DNA of 64,000 nucleotides from CBDANZ01 sp965197865 (GTDB lineage Bacteria > Acidobacteriota > Vicinamibacteria > Vicinamibacterales > CAVVIG01): the NCBI GenBank assembly GCA_965197865.1, contig CBDANZ010000004.1, forward strand, positions 62,001 to 126,000, read 5' to 3'. A program made the translations under genes and the position numbers. Shown here piece by piece: positions 15,527-24,218 of the stretch. The notes beneath the pieces are model-generated. The model saw only the letters and a list, made by a program, of their open reading frames with translations. It searched no databases and was not told the DNA's origin. Every line of letters begins with the position of its first letter. The stretch's first letter is position 1.

Positions 15527-15568
15527 GTGGGCGGCGTCAGAGTTGACACATGAACGAGGGAGGGTGAC

Positions 15569-15976
15569 GTGGGTCGCTTCGCGCTCTGGTTGGGGTTTGG
15601 GGTCATGACGGTTGTGTGCGCGGCTCCGGCAGTGCACGCTGCCCATCCTGCGTTCGTGACGTTGTTGCTGACCCGTGGCGGGAACACGCGGGTCCACGGC
15701 GACGACGCGAGCAGGCGTGCAGAGCGCCGCGGCATCGGGCTGGGCGCTGATGGGTATCGAGGGGCCGCTTCTGGCGGCTGCCACACCGAGACCGTGCGCG
15801 CCCTGTTAGATCATGATTCCACGCTGCGGCTCCTTGCGCCAGACGAACCCGCGCATCGGGCCTTCTTGGGCGCGGTTGTTTGCTTGACTCAACGGATGCG
15901 AGGAAACCCTGCAGTTGATCAGAGAGCGTTGACGGGGCGCATCCAACACTCGAGCACCCAGCACACAACAGTATGA
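15569..15976 (+). pseudogene. possible decayed ankyrin-repeat secreted protein
   Basis: The ORF begins with a good signal peptide (GRFALWLGFGVMTVVCAAPA then VHA). It contains VTLLLTRGGNTRVHGDD and, later, AASGGCHTETVRALLDHDS, which resemble pieces of ankyrin repeats (VxxLLxxGAN; GHxxxVRxLLxxG). The repeats are degenerate and the spacer is low-quality, so the gene is probably a remnant. It ends just before the M2 peptidase start. Confidence 0.35.
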
Positions 15977-16001
15977 TGGTCCTTTCGAACGGAGGACCAT
16001 C

Positions 16002-17828
16002 GTGACCCGATTGTTCTGGCGGCGCGCTACGCTGACTGCCATCTTCCTTGGCGTGCTCACCGCCGCTGCGGCGTGCCGCAGCGGTTCAGCGACCCGCAAG
16101 ACTTCCGCCGATGCTACGCAGTTTCTCGCCAACGTGAACATGACGCTGAAGCGGCTTGGACTCGAGCAGAGCCAGGCCGGCTGGGTGGCGCAGACCTACA
16201 TCACCGACGATACGGAAGCGCTGGACGCCCGCGCAACACAGCAGATCATTGAGGCCGTCGCGCGCTTTGCCGTGGAAGCCACGGCCTTCAACGACGTCTC
16301 TGTCTCGCGGGCCGAGCGCCGTCAGCTCGATTTGTTGAAGCTCTCGCTCGTGATGGTCACGCCGTCCGATCCGATGGAAGCCGAGGAGCTGACCAAGATC
16401 GCGTCGCGACTTCGCTCGACCTACGGCAAAGGCGAGTGGTGCGGCGATCCAGCCAAGCCGGAGAGCTGCCTCAACATCGACGACATCACGCGGGTGATGG
16501 CCGAATCCCGAGACGAAGCCGAGCTCGGCCGCGTGTGGGAGGGGTGGCACACAATCTCGCCGCCGATGCGGTCCGACTACGCGCGGTTCGTCGAGCTGTC
16601 GAACAAGGGAGCAAGAGAGCTCGGGTTCGCTGAGACCGGCGAGATGTGGCGAGCGAAATATGACATGCCACCCGACGAGTTCACCCGGGAGCTCGACCGG
16701 CTCTGGGGTCAGGTGCGCCCGCTGTACCTGAAGCTGCACGCGTACGTACGGATGAAGCTGCACGACAAGTACGGCAACGCCGTGTCGTCCGACGGCCCGC
16801 TGCCCGTGCATCTGCTCGGGAACATCTGGGCGCAGGATTGGTCCAACATCTATCCGCTGGTGGCCCCGCCCGCTGCCGATGCCGGCTACTCGTTGACCGA
16901 AATCCTCAAGCGCCGGAAGACCGACGCGCATGAGATGGTGCGCATCGGCGAGCGCTTCTACACCTCGCTCGGCTTCGAGCCGCTGCCGACAACGTTCTGG
17001 GATCGATCGTTGTTCGTGCGCCCGAGAGATCGAGACGTCGTCTGTCACGCGAGCGCGTGGAACATCGATGCTGAGGCCGACGTGCGCATCAAGATGTGTA
17101 TCACGCCGACAGAGAAGGACTTCAACACGATTCACCACGAGCTCGGGCATAATTTCTACCAGCGCGCGTACAAGGATCAGCCGGTCATTTTTCGAGACAG
17201 CTCGAACGACGGCTTCCACGAAGCGATTGGCGACACCATTGCGCTGTCGGTGACGCCAGAGTACCTCGTGAAGATTGGGCTGCTCGACAAGGCGCCCGAC
17301 GCGTCCCGAGACATCGGGCTGCTACTCGGCCGCGCGCTCGACAAAGTGGCGTTCCTGCCCTTCGGTCTGCTGATCGATCGGTGGCGATGGAAAGTGTTTT
17401 CTGGCGAGGTCAAGTCGGCCGATTACAACAAGGCCTGGTGGGAGCTTCGCACCAAGTACCAGGGCGTCGCCCCGGCGTCGGCGCGAGGCGAGGAGTTCTT
17501 CGACCCGGGCGCCAAGTACCACGTTCCAGACAACACGCCGTATACGCGCTATTTTCTGTCGACCATCCTGCAGTTTCAGTTCCATCGTGCGCTGTCGAAC
17601 GCGGCCAGCTGCACGACGTCGCTCCACCGCTGCTCGATCTATGAAAACGCGGAGGCGGGCCGGCGACTGAGCGCGATGTTGTCGATGGGTCTGTCGCGGC
17701 CGTGGCCGGAGGCGCTTGAGGCGCTCACGGGCTCGCCTGGGATGGATGCGTCGGCGATCCTCGACTACTTCGCGCCGCTCGATCGCTGGCTGGACGGTCA
17801 GCTCAAAGGCACGAAGACCGGATGGTAA
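16002..17828 (+). CDS. M2 family zinc peptidase (peptidyl-dipeptidase A / ACE-like), lipoprotein
   Basis: A 608-residue homologue of angiotensin-converting enzyme, a zinc carboxydipeptidase. The zinc motif HExxH occurs as HHELGHNFYQ at about residue 382. The third ligand Glu lies in SNDGFHEAIGDTIAL, about 24 residues later. Also visible are the ISPPMRSDYARFVELSNKGA and MPPDEFTRELDRLWGQ helices of the family. The N-terminus is a lipoprotein signal with lipobox TAAAACRSG, so the enzyme is expected on the cell surface or in the periplasm. The start is GTG 16002. Confidence 0.93.
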   Translation: MTRLFWRRATLTAIFLGVLTAAAACRSGSATRKTSADATQFLANVNMTLKRLGLEQSQAGWVAQTYITDDTEALDARATQQIIEAVARFAVEATAFNDVSVSRAERRQLDLLKLSLVMVTPSDPMEAEELTKIASRLRSTYGKGEWCGDPAKPESCLNIDDITRVMAESRDEAELGRVWEGWHTISPPMRSDYARFVELSNKGARELGFAETGEMWRAKYDMPPDEFTRELDRLWGQVRPLYLKLHAYVRMKLHDKYGNAVSSDGPLPVHLLGNIWAQDWSNIYPLVAPPAADAGYSLTEILKRRKTDAHEMVRIGERFYTSLGFEPLPTTFWDRSLFVRPRDRDVVCHASAWNIDAEADVRIKMCITPTEKDFNTIHHELGHNFYQRAYKDQPVIFRDSSNDGFHEAIGDTIALSVTPEYLVKIGLLDKAPDASRDIGLLLGRALDKVAFLPFGLLIDRWRWKVFSGEVKSADYNKAWWELRTKYQGVAPASARGEEFFDPGAKYHVPDNTPYTRYFLSTILQFQFHRALSNAASCTTSLHRCSIYENAEAGRRLSAMLSMGLSRPWPEALEALTGSPGMDASAILDYFAPLDRWLDGQLKGTKTGW

Positions 17829-18153
17829 GAGAACTTGAACCCTGCGTTTGCTTCCGAGATGGACCGAGCGGGAAGATTCGAACGCCATCGAATCCCTGAC
17901 TCTTGATGTACTGGAAATCGGTATCGAGGCCGCCCACATCGCGGTCGCCGTCATTCGACCGGCGCATCGCGTCGAAGTAGGAGACGAACAGGAGAAACAT
18001 CGGAGTGCCGTTCACGGTGAACTGCGTGCCAGAAATCGCGAGGGTGGGCGTCCAGGAAGGGGTCAGGGGGCCGCGAAGGACCGCGTCAGGCGATGAAGTC
18101 TGCGGGTTCGACGACGCAGTCAGATACAGCCACGCTGCCAGAATCAGTGTCAC
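17803..18153 (-). pseudogene. 5' fragment of a secreted glycoside-hydrolase-like gene
   Basis: A possible GTG start at 18153 gives a signal anchor (TLILAAWLYLTASS), then ISGTQFTVNGTPMFLLFVS, YFDAMRRS and FQYIKSQGFDGVRIFP. This is the usual start of cellulase-like (beta)8 hydrolases. After FDGVRIFP the sequence stops resembling the family and terminates within the 3' end of the convergent M2 peptidase gene. Only the first 90 or so residues survive, so the gene is a truncation product. Confidence 0.45.
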
Positions 18154-18185
18154 AACTGCTCCCGATATCCCTACACCAGCCTCGC

Positions 18186-18750
18186 CTATTCCTGTGGTTT
18201 GAGATCGGTCGGCTCGACTGCCTCGACGAAGGGTTCCACCGCGATGGCTGGCTCTTCTTCGATCTCCGCAGTGATGACGATGCGCTCGGGGGCGATCGCG
18301 AAGTGGGCGAGCCCCGTGTGGGCCTGAAACGCCGCCGCCGTGAACAGCAGCCGGCGCATGACGAACAGCGCCGTTCCTATATCTGGGATCACGCCGCGCT
18401 CGGCGCCGCGGCCGAGCAGGTCCGACAGGCGGAGGCCTGGGGCCCGCGCGCAAACCAGAATCAGCCGCGATGTCTCATCGTCGGGCTCTACCCGCAGCGC
18501 GCCCGCGACGTTCGGGCGGTCGAAGCTGATCAGTCTGAGAATTCGATCGAAGAGGGGAAGTCGAAGCGAAACGAATTCGCGCCGGAGGCGCAGCAGCTCG
18601 ATCGACCGCCCCTCCGGATCGACGGCGACCTCGCGATCGCCGAGGCCGTCCCTGAAGCCGGACCAGCGACTGGTGTCGAGGCGGATCGTATCCTCAGCCG
18701 TGGAACTAGTCTTTGGGGGGGGGATCCATCTTGGGAGTTCGGCGTCGCAT
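18186..18750 (-). pseudogene. kinase-fold-like regulatory protein with poly-C frameshift near its start
   Basis: From ATG 18750 (MRRRTPKMDPPP) the frame runs into TAG within 45 bases. Shortening the nine-base C run (G run 18715-18723 on +) by one base restores one open frame to 18186, 188 codons. It reads TIRLDTSRWSGFRDGL, REFVSLRFPLFDRILRL, a segment typical of kinase N-lobes (SRLILVCARAPGLRLSDLL) and HTGLAHFAIAPERIVIT, a helix-loop like the HRD region of protein kinases but without catalytic residues. Likely a pseudokinase-type protein of Acidobacteriota; the assignment is tentative. Confidence 0.5.
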
Positions 18751-18769
18751 CTTTGTTTCTAATACGATT

Positions 18770-20209
18770 CTAACGTTCGGTCCTGGTTTTGTCTTCCCTC
18801 GACGATGCTCGGGGCGATCCTGAGCTCGTCGAAGGATCGAAAGGCAGGGCCTCCTCCGTGTCTCCCTCTCCCTGGCGCCCAGCGGTAACGGACGACAGCG
18901 GCAGCGCCGCGCCGGGCGACACCGCGAACAGGCCCGCTTTCATATAAGCCAGGAGCTTGTCGCGGGTGTCGCTGATGTCCAGGTTCCGCATGGTCAATTG
19001 CCCGATCCGGTCCTGCGATAAGAATGGCGACTCACCTTTTTCCATCGTCAGGCGCTCGGGCTTGTACGTGAGGTTCGGGCTCCGCGTATCGAGAATCGAG
19101 TAGTCGTTGCCGCGCCGGAGCTCGATCGTCACTTCGCCCGTGATTGCACGCGCCACCCAGCGCTGCGACACCTCGCGCAGCATGATCGCCTGCGGATCGA
19201 ACCAGCGACCCTGATACAAGAGGCGTCCGAGGCGGCGGCCCATGTCGCGGTGCTGCTCGATCGTGTCTTCGTTGTGGATGCCGGTGACGAGGCGATCGTA
19301 GGCAATGAACAACAGCGCCATCCCAGGCGCTTCATAGATGCCGCGGCTTTTGGCCTCGATGATGCGGTTTTCGATCTGGTCGCTCATTCCGAGGCCGTGA
19401 CGTCCACCGATCACGTTGGCTTCGCTAATGAGTTGTACGAGGTCGGCGTAGGAGCGAAGATTCAACGCGACCGGCTGTCCTTCCTCGAAGCGGACCGTAA
19501 CCGTCTCGGATTCGATCGTCACGTCCTCTCGCCAGAACGGAAGGCCCATGATGGGCGCCACGATCTTGATCCCGGTGTTTAGATGTTCCAGATCCTTGGC
19601 TTCGTGCGTTGCGCCAAGCATATTCGAGTCGGTTGAGTAGGCTTGCTCTGCGGTCATCTTGTACGGGAGCCCGGCCTGACGCATGTAGTCGGACATCTCC
19701 TTGCGCCCGCCAAGCTCCTCGATGAACGCCTGGTCGAGCCATGGCTTGTAGATGCGGAGGATCGGGTTGGCCAGCAATCCGTACCGGTAGAAGCGCTCGA
19801 TGTCGTTGCCCTTGAATGTACTGCCGTCACCCCAGATATGGACGTCGTCTTGCTTCATTGCGATGACCAGCATCGTGCCTGTCACCGCGCGGCCGATCGG
19901 CGTCGTGTTGAAGTACGGAACGCCGGCCGTGGAGATGTGGAAGGCGCCAGACTGAAGAACGGCGATCCCTTCCGAGACGAGCTCGGCCCGGCAATCGATC
20001 AGCCGTGCTTTCTCAGCGCCGTACTGCAGGGCTCGACGGGGGATCTCGTCGTAGTCGGGCTCGTCGGGCTGACCGAGGTTCGCCGTGTAGGCGTACGGAA
20101 CGGCCCCCTTGCACCGCATCCAGTGGAGAGCCGCGCTCGTGTCGAGGCCACCTGAAAACGCGACGCCGACCTTTTCGCCGACGGGAAGACTCTGAAGGAT
20201 CTTCCTCAC
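18770..20209 (-). CDS. argG: argininosuccinate synthase
   Basis: A 479-residue ATP-dependent ligase joining citrulline and aspartate in arginine synthesis. The PP-loop is VGVAFSGGLDTSAALHW. YAYTANLGQPDEPDYDEI, FHISTAGVPYFNTTPIGRAVTGT, VHIWGDGSTFKGNDIERFYRYG and YSTDSNMLGATHEAKDLE identify the longer, E. coli-like subtype. The last 25 or so residues (FDPSTSSGSPRASSREDK) are coded by a dispersed 'ttcgacgagctcagg' repeat and look like an accidental extension. Divergent from the pterin synthase gene. Confidence 0.95.
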   Translation of the reverse strand: MRKILQSLPVGEKVGVAFSGGLDTSAALHWMRCKGAVPYAYTANLGQPDEPDYDEIPRRALQYGAEKARLIDCRAELVSEGIAVLQSGAFHISTAGVPYFNTTPIGRAVTGTMLVIAMKQDDVHIWGDGSTFKGNDIERFYRYGLLANPILRIYKPWLDQAFIEELGGRKEMSDYMRQAGLPYKMTAEQAYSTDSNMLGATHEAKDLEHLNTGIKIVAPIMGLPFWREDVTIESETVTVRFEEGQPVALNLRSYADLVQLISEANVIGGRHGLGMSDQIENRIIEAKSRGIYEAPGMALLFIAYDRLVTGIHNEDTIEQHRDMGRRLGRLLYQGRWFDPQAIMLREVSQRWVARAITGEVTIELRRGNDYSILDTRSPNLTYKPERLTMEKGESPFLSQDRIGQLTMRNLDISDTRDKLLAYMKAGLFAVSPGAALPLSSVTAGRQGEGDTEEALPFDPSTSSGSPRASSREDKTRTER

Positions 20210-20362
20210 CGACTCAACAAGCCTGTGCCCACAATTCAGATTCTACGTTAAAACTTCGCGAACAGGCGAGAACGGAGGATTGTAACCCGTCGAAAAATGC
20301 TTCAAGATTACGGCTATGTCAATCGCGTTCGGTAAGGCCAGGTCCTCTTAGAGGAAGGTCCG

Positions 20363-20779
20363 ATGTACAGCATCTCGGTCCGCGACCACATCATGATTGC
20401 CCACAGCTTCACAGGCGAAGTCTTCGGGCCGGCCCAACGGCTGCACGGCGCGACCTACGTCGTCGACGTCGAATTTCGCCGACCTGACCTCGACGCAAAC
20501 GGGGTTGTCGTCGATATCGGTCGTGCAGCGGAAGTGCTAGGCGCCGCGCTCGCGGACATGAATTATCGCAACTTGGACGAGGATGCGTCGCTCAAAGGTC
20601 GCAACACGTCGACGGAGGTTCTTGCGCGGGTAATATTCGAGCGAATGGCGGCGGCGATCGGCCGCGGCGACCTTGGCCCTGGCGCGCGCGGGATCGAGAG
20701 CCTGCGCGTGACGCTCCATGAGTCACACGTGGCGTGGGGGGCATTTGAAAGCCGTCTGGGCGACCGACCGCGACCGTAA
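20363..20779 (+). CDS. 6-pyruvoyl-tetrahydropterin / 6-carboxytetrahydropterin synthase family
   Basis: A 138-residue T-fold enzyme. Zinc-ligand histidines appear in IAHSFTGE and RLHGATYVVDVEF, with the third His of the pair at HGAT. VVDIGRAAEVL and MNYRNLDED are the usual core, NTSTEVLARVIFERM follows, and the C-terminal Glu is in VTLHESHVAWGAFE. The family makes 6-carboxy-tetrahydropterin for queuosine (QueD) or 6-pyruvoyl-tetrahydropterin. No other queuosine gene is nearby, so the role is open. A good ribosome-binding site (aggaagg) precedes ATG 20363. Confidence 0.85.
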   Translation: MYSISVRDHIMIAHSFTGEVFGPAQRLHGATYVVDVEFRRPDLDANGVVVDIGRAAEVLGAALADMNYRNLDEDASLKGRNTSTEVLARVIFERMAAAIGRGDLGPGARGIESLRVTLHESHVAWGAFESRLGDRPRP

Positions 20780-20913
20780 TGAGGCCTCTTCTTCGTCCTG
20801 ATCGCTCCCGGGCGCTGCGCGACGGGTGTGCCCTGCGCGTCGCTAGGGCGCGCACTTGGGATCAGCGCGAGTGATATTCCCACCACGACCATCAGAATGT
20901 GGCGGCTCTTCAT
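20779..20913 (-). pseudogene. 5' end of a small secreted protein
   Basis: ATG 20913 is preceded by a well-placed ribosome-binding site (aaggag). It encodes a clear signal peptide (SRHILMVVVGISLALIPSAR) and then about 20 ordinary residues ending KKRPHY. Beyond that the frame is only the antisense of the pterin synthase gene. Probably the surviving start of a truncated secreted protein. Confidence 0.35.
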
Positions 20914-21072
20914 CGAAACTCCTTCCGACTTCGAGGGTCACGTCGCCTGATGACCTCGAATGGGCAGACTGCTGCGTCGTGTGCGGTAGTGGGACATGTA
21001 GCGAACCGAAGAGGCCCCAACCGCCGGCCGGCGTGTCAGAGTGAGGCACTAAGATGTGTGCAACCGGTGCGC

Positions 21073-23067
21073 TTACCGCGCCTGCTGGACCGCGTCCATC
21101 AACGCCTCCCGAAAATACCCGGCCGGAATCGTGCCCTGTCTCATGAACAACAGGTGGAAGGTTCTTGCCGAGAACCGGTCTCCGAGCAGCTTGGCGGCCT
21201 CGTCACGCAGGGCGTAGATCTGATCGTTCCCGATCCGATACGTGATCGCCTGCGTCGGCCATTTCGAATAGCGGAAGATGGCGCGCTCGGCCGACTCGCA
21301 GCTCGCCCGCTTGGCGTCGGTCCGCTTCGCGCCCGTCGCGATGCAGGAACCGGGCAGGTAATCGACGACTTCCGAAAACAGCGTGACTGCCTCGTCGTAC
21401 GCCATCCGACCCGTATGAATACCGGTGTCGATGCGTACGCGCAGGTCGCGATAGAGCTTGCCCTGCAGTTGATACAGCCGTTCTTCTGGCGTGTAGAACC
21501 CGTCTGGCACCCCGGGCTGCGGCTCAGCCATCAACGCCTCTGCGTATAATCCCCATCCTTCGGCCGATATCGAGTGCTCCCACATCGAGGACGAGTCTTC
21601 CACGGCGCCAGGCGTCAGCCAGCGCACCGGAGACACGAGGTCGCGCGTTTGCGTCAGGACCTTGTAGTGCCAGTCGTGCCCAGGGAAGCCTGCGTGTGCG
21701 GCGAGAGTGGCAAGCGCCGCCCGGTTGTTGCGCTGGAGCGCCGCCGGATCGTCAGCAGTCGGCGTGACGTAGAAGCGTCCGACACCAGTGTTCCTAAATG
21801 GCGGGGCCGGGTAGTACGCGGCACCGTCGATCGACGCCTGCAGCGGGGGCGGCGTCTCGACGATGTCGAGCTTGTAGTCGGCGGGTACGTCGAAGATTCC
21901 AGTTTTGCGTCCATAGTCCACCAGCCGGAACGCGGCATCGTGATACCAGGCGATCATTTCGGCGTCCGATTTCGGGTAATCCTTCGACAGCTCATCGAAC
22001 ACCTCGCGCACGGCCGATGGGCCGTCGGCCGGCAGGCGCCAGCCGCGGAGCCGGCCGATCTCGCCTGCGAGATCGATCATCTGCCGCCGGGTCTCCAGCA
22101 CGATCGGCCAGGCTTCGGCGTAGAGCTCGGCGGCCGTCTTCTCGATCTTGAGGTTGTTCCGAAGAGCCCAGTTGTACTCTTTCTCGCCCATGGCGAAGCG
22201 GTCGGCGGCGAACGGCGGTTTGATGACACGCGCCGAGCCGCCATCGAAAAACGTTTCTGCGAGGAAGTCTCGCATCTTTAGATAGGCAGCTGACGCCCGC
22301 CGCGCCCGGTCGCGAAGCTGCCCGAGCACCTCGTCGCGCTCGGCCCCGCTCATCCGTTCATCGGCGAGTCTGGGCAGCGTGTCACCGAAATATTTCGCGT
22401 TCGCTTCGGCCGAGGAAAGACCATCACGCTGGAGCATGCGGTGATCGGGGACGCGGTTGGCCTTGATGCCGGCCTGCAACTGCGCCCGCGCGACTTCCAA
22501 AAACGTCGGAATAGCGCTCACCCGGCTGACAACCAGCTTCCACTCCTCGGTCGTGCCGTAGGTTGTGGCCCCAGTTGTCGCCATGCCCTGCACTTGCCAG
22601 TCGAGCGCGCGGAACGGTTCGCTCACGTACGTATCGAGCGCGCGTTCCTGGTATCGATACACCTGATGCTGACGCAGCATGAAGCGAATCTGCGCGAGTG
22701 CCACGTCACGATCGATCCGCGCACCAACAGAGAGAGAGTTTGCATCGTAATGCTCGAGCGCCGTGGCGATGCCAGCCAGCCAGCGGTCCTCCTCTTCCAG
22801 CGCGGCGGAGGAGTGATCCCGCAGTCGGCCGTCGACCTCAGCGAGTGACGGGTCCAGGCCCGCGCCGCCCAGATAGGTATTCGTGGTCGGATTGCGGAGC
22901 AGAAATTCGACCACATAACCGTCGAGCGTCTTTCTCAGCGACGGGTCGCCGCTGGTGTCGGTCGCGGGACGGTTCGTGTCAGCCCCCGCGCACGCCAGCG
23001 TGACGAGCAGCGATACGAAGGGGAACGCGGCCGGGATCCTCCTCACGACATTCATCCGGGTCTTCAT
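21073..23067 (-). CDS. DUF885 family lipoprotein, putative metal-dependent carboxypeptidase-like hydrolase
   Basis: A 664-residue DUF885 protein with a lipoprotein signal (FVSLLVTLACAGAD). Characteristic segments are TAAELYAEAWPIVLETRRQM, the motif AGFPGHDWHYK (corresponding to the HEGxPGHH helix of the family, here with His-Ala replacing His-Glu), EGWGLYAEALM, YQLQGKLYRDLRVRIDTGIH, and the C-terminal KWPTQAITYRIGNDQI. Family members are treated as peptidase-like exported proteins, but few are characterised. The altered HE pair may affect activity. It is the only intact gene between 20.8 and 24.2 kb. Confidence 0.85.
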   Translation of the reverse strand: MKTRMNVVRRIPAAFPFVSLLVTLACAGADTNRPATDTSGDPSLRKTLDGYVVEFLLRNPTTNTYLGGAGLDPSLAEVDGRLRDHSSAALEEEDRWLAGIATALEHYDANSLSVGARIDRDVALAQIRFMLRQHQVYRYQERALDTYVSEPFRALDWQVQGMATTGATTYGTTEEWKLVVSRVSAIPTFLEVARAQLQAGIKANRVPDHRMLQRDGLSSAEANAKYFGDTLPRLADERMSGAERDEVLGQLRDRARRASAAYLKMRDFLAETFFDGGSARVIKPPFAADRFAMGEKEYNWALRNNLKIEKTAAELYAEAWPIVLETRRQMIDLAGEIGRLRGWRLPADGPSAVREVFDELSKDYPKSDAEMIAWYHDAAFRLVDYGRKTGIFDVPADYKLDIVETPPPLQASIDGAAYYPAPPFRNTGVGRFYVTPTADDPAALQRNNRAALATLAAHAGFPGHDWHYKVLTQTRDLVSPVRWLTPGAVEDSSSMWEHSISAEGWGLYAEALMAEPQPGVPDGFYTPEERLYQLQGKLYRDLRVRIDTGIHTGRMAYDEAVTLFSEVVDYLPGSCIATGAKRTDAKRASCESAERAIFRYSKWPTQAITYRIGNDQIYALRDEAAKLLGDRFSARTFHLLFMRQGTIPAGYFREALMDAVQQAR

Positions 23068-23322
23068 CGCTCACCTGCTTTGCGTGCATCGCCAAATGGC
23101 GTTCAAGGCTGTTTCCTCGCGACGAGGGCTCTTACCACGTCGGTTCGCGCACAGGCCATGATAGAGTAGCGCCTATTCTTCTGGTCGTCTGCTCCACGGT
23201 CGGCTACGGACCGCAAGGACGTGGAGCACTGTGCTGTGGTGGATTCTCGGTCGTCCTCACGTGTGGTCCAGTCCCCCTGCATGCTCTGAAAGCGCGTACA
23301 CGCACGCCAGAGTGGTCATCGC

Positions 23323-24003
23323 TCACGCGGACACATAAATTGCAATGGCCGTAGAGGTGCCAAACTCGCGAAGCAGGATCACGGCCAGGATTAGCGCGGG
23401 CCCGCCAGCCGTAATCGACGCGAGCTGATATCCGAGTGATGAGCTGCTGTAGCGCAGCGACCCTGGGAAGCTCTCGGCGATGAACGCGGCCTGGGGCCCG
23501 TACTGCAGGTCGTGCAGCGGCAGCCCGATCGCGACTGCTAGGAACACCAGCCCAACCGCTCTGGCGTCGACCAGACTGAAATAGACGAAGGGATACATGA
23601 TCATGACGACACACCCGAGCGCGGTGATGTTGCGCCGCCCGTAGCGGTCGGCCAAGTGCCCCATGATGGGGATGGTCATCATCGAAATGAGCGATTGAAT
23701 CATCACGAAGTTCAGGATTATCCCCCGACTGAATCCGAGCTGCTGTGTGCCGTACGCAATGACGTAGGTGGTGAAGACGTAAAAGGGTACCTGCTGGCCG
23801 GTTCGGAGAAGCGCCGTGAGCACGATCTCGCGCCAGTTTCTTCTCAGGACCTCGACCAGCGGAGCCGTCGAAAGGGCGCCTTGCGCTTTCAGCTTGGCAT
23901 TCACTTTAGGATTGAAGGGCATCGAAGGTGTCTTCAACCTTCGCGCGACCAGACCGAGCCACGTCCATGTCGAGCCTGTCATACGGGCCAGCCGCCGACA
24001 CAA
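23323..24003 (-). pseudogene. C-terminal half of an MFS transporter (metabolite:H+ symporter type)
   Basis: The ORF covers about six membrane helices, from APLVEVLRRNWREIVLTALL through FYVFTTYVIAYGTQQLG, the loop motif GHLADRYGRRN, and YGPQAAFIAESFPGSLRYSS typical of the MHS family (ProP/ShiA-like). The N-terminal half is missing. At the 3' end the frame hits TGA after IAIYVSA, yet coding-like sequence (TLACVYALSEH) continues in the same frame. Upstream on the same strand a separate tail (LNLFAQYIIDPTPRLIVSAA) belongs to an unidentified gene fused by rearrangement. Confidence 0.6.
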
Positions 24004-24218
24004 TGAGGCGAGGCGTCGGGTCGATGATGTACTGGGCGAAAAGGTTCAGAGCAGATTCATCTCATCGCTCGATCGCGCCGACGACAGGAATATCGAGTGG
24101 TGGCGGCCGCTGGCGTCGGGCCTCCGGCGCTCCAAGAGGCATCCGCTATAATTCTGACAGGTGCCGTGATGAAACGTGCGGCTTTGCACGCGGCAACTGC
24201 CGCTCGTGACTCGATGAC

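Noticed and set aside
16086..17219. 377-residue minus-strand ORF
   Set aside because: Antisense of the M2 peptidase; no recognisable domain and composition typical of shadow frames.
17868..17900. tRNA 3' end (gattcgaac motif)
   Set aside because: On the minus strand the T-stem bases do not pair and the sequence reads FDGVRIFP of a hydrolase fragment.
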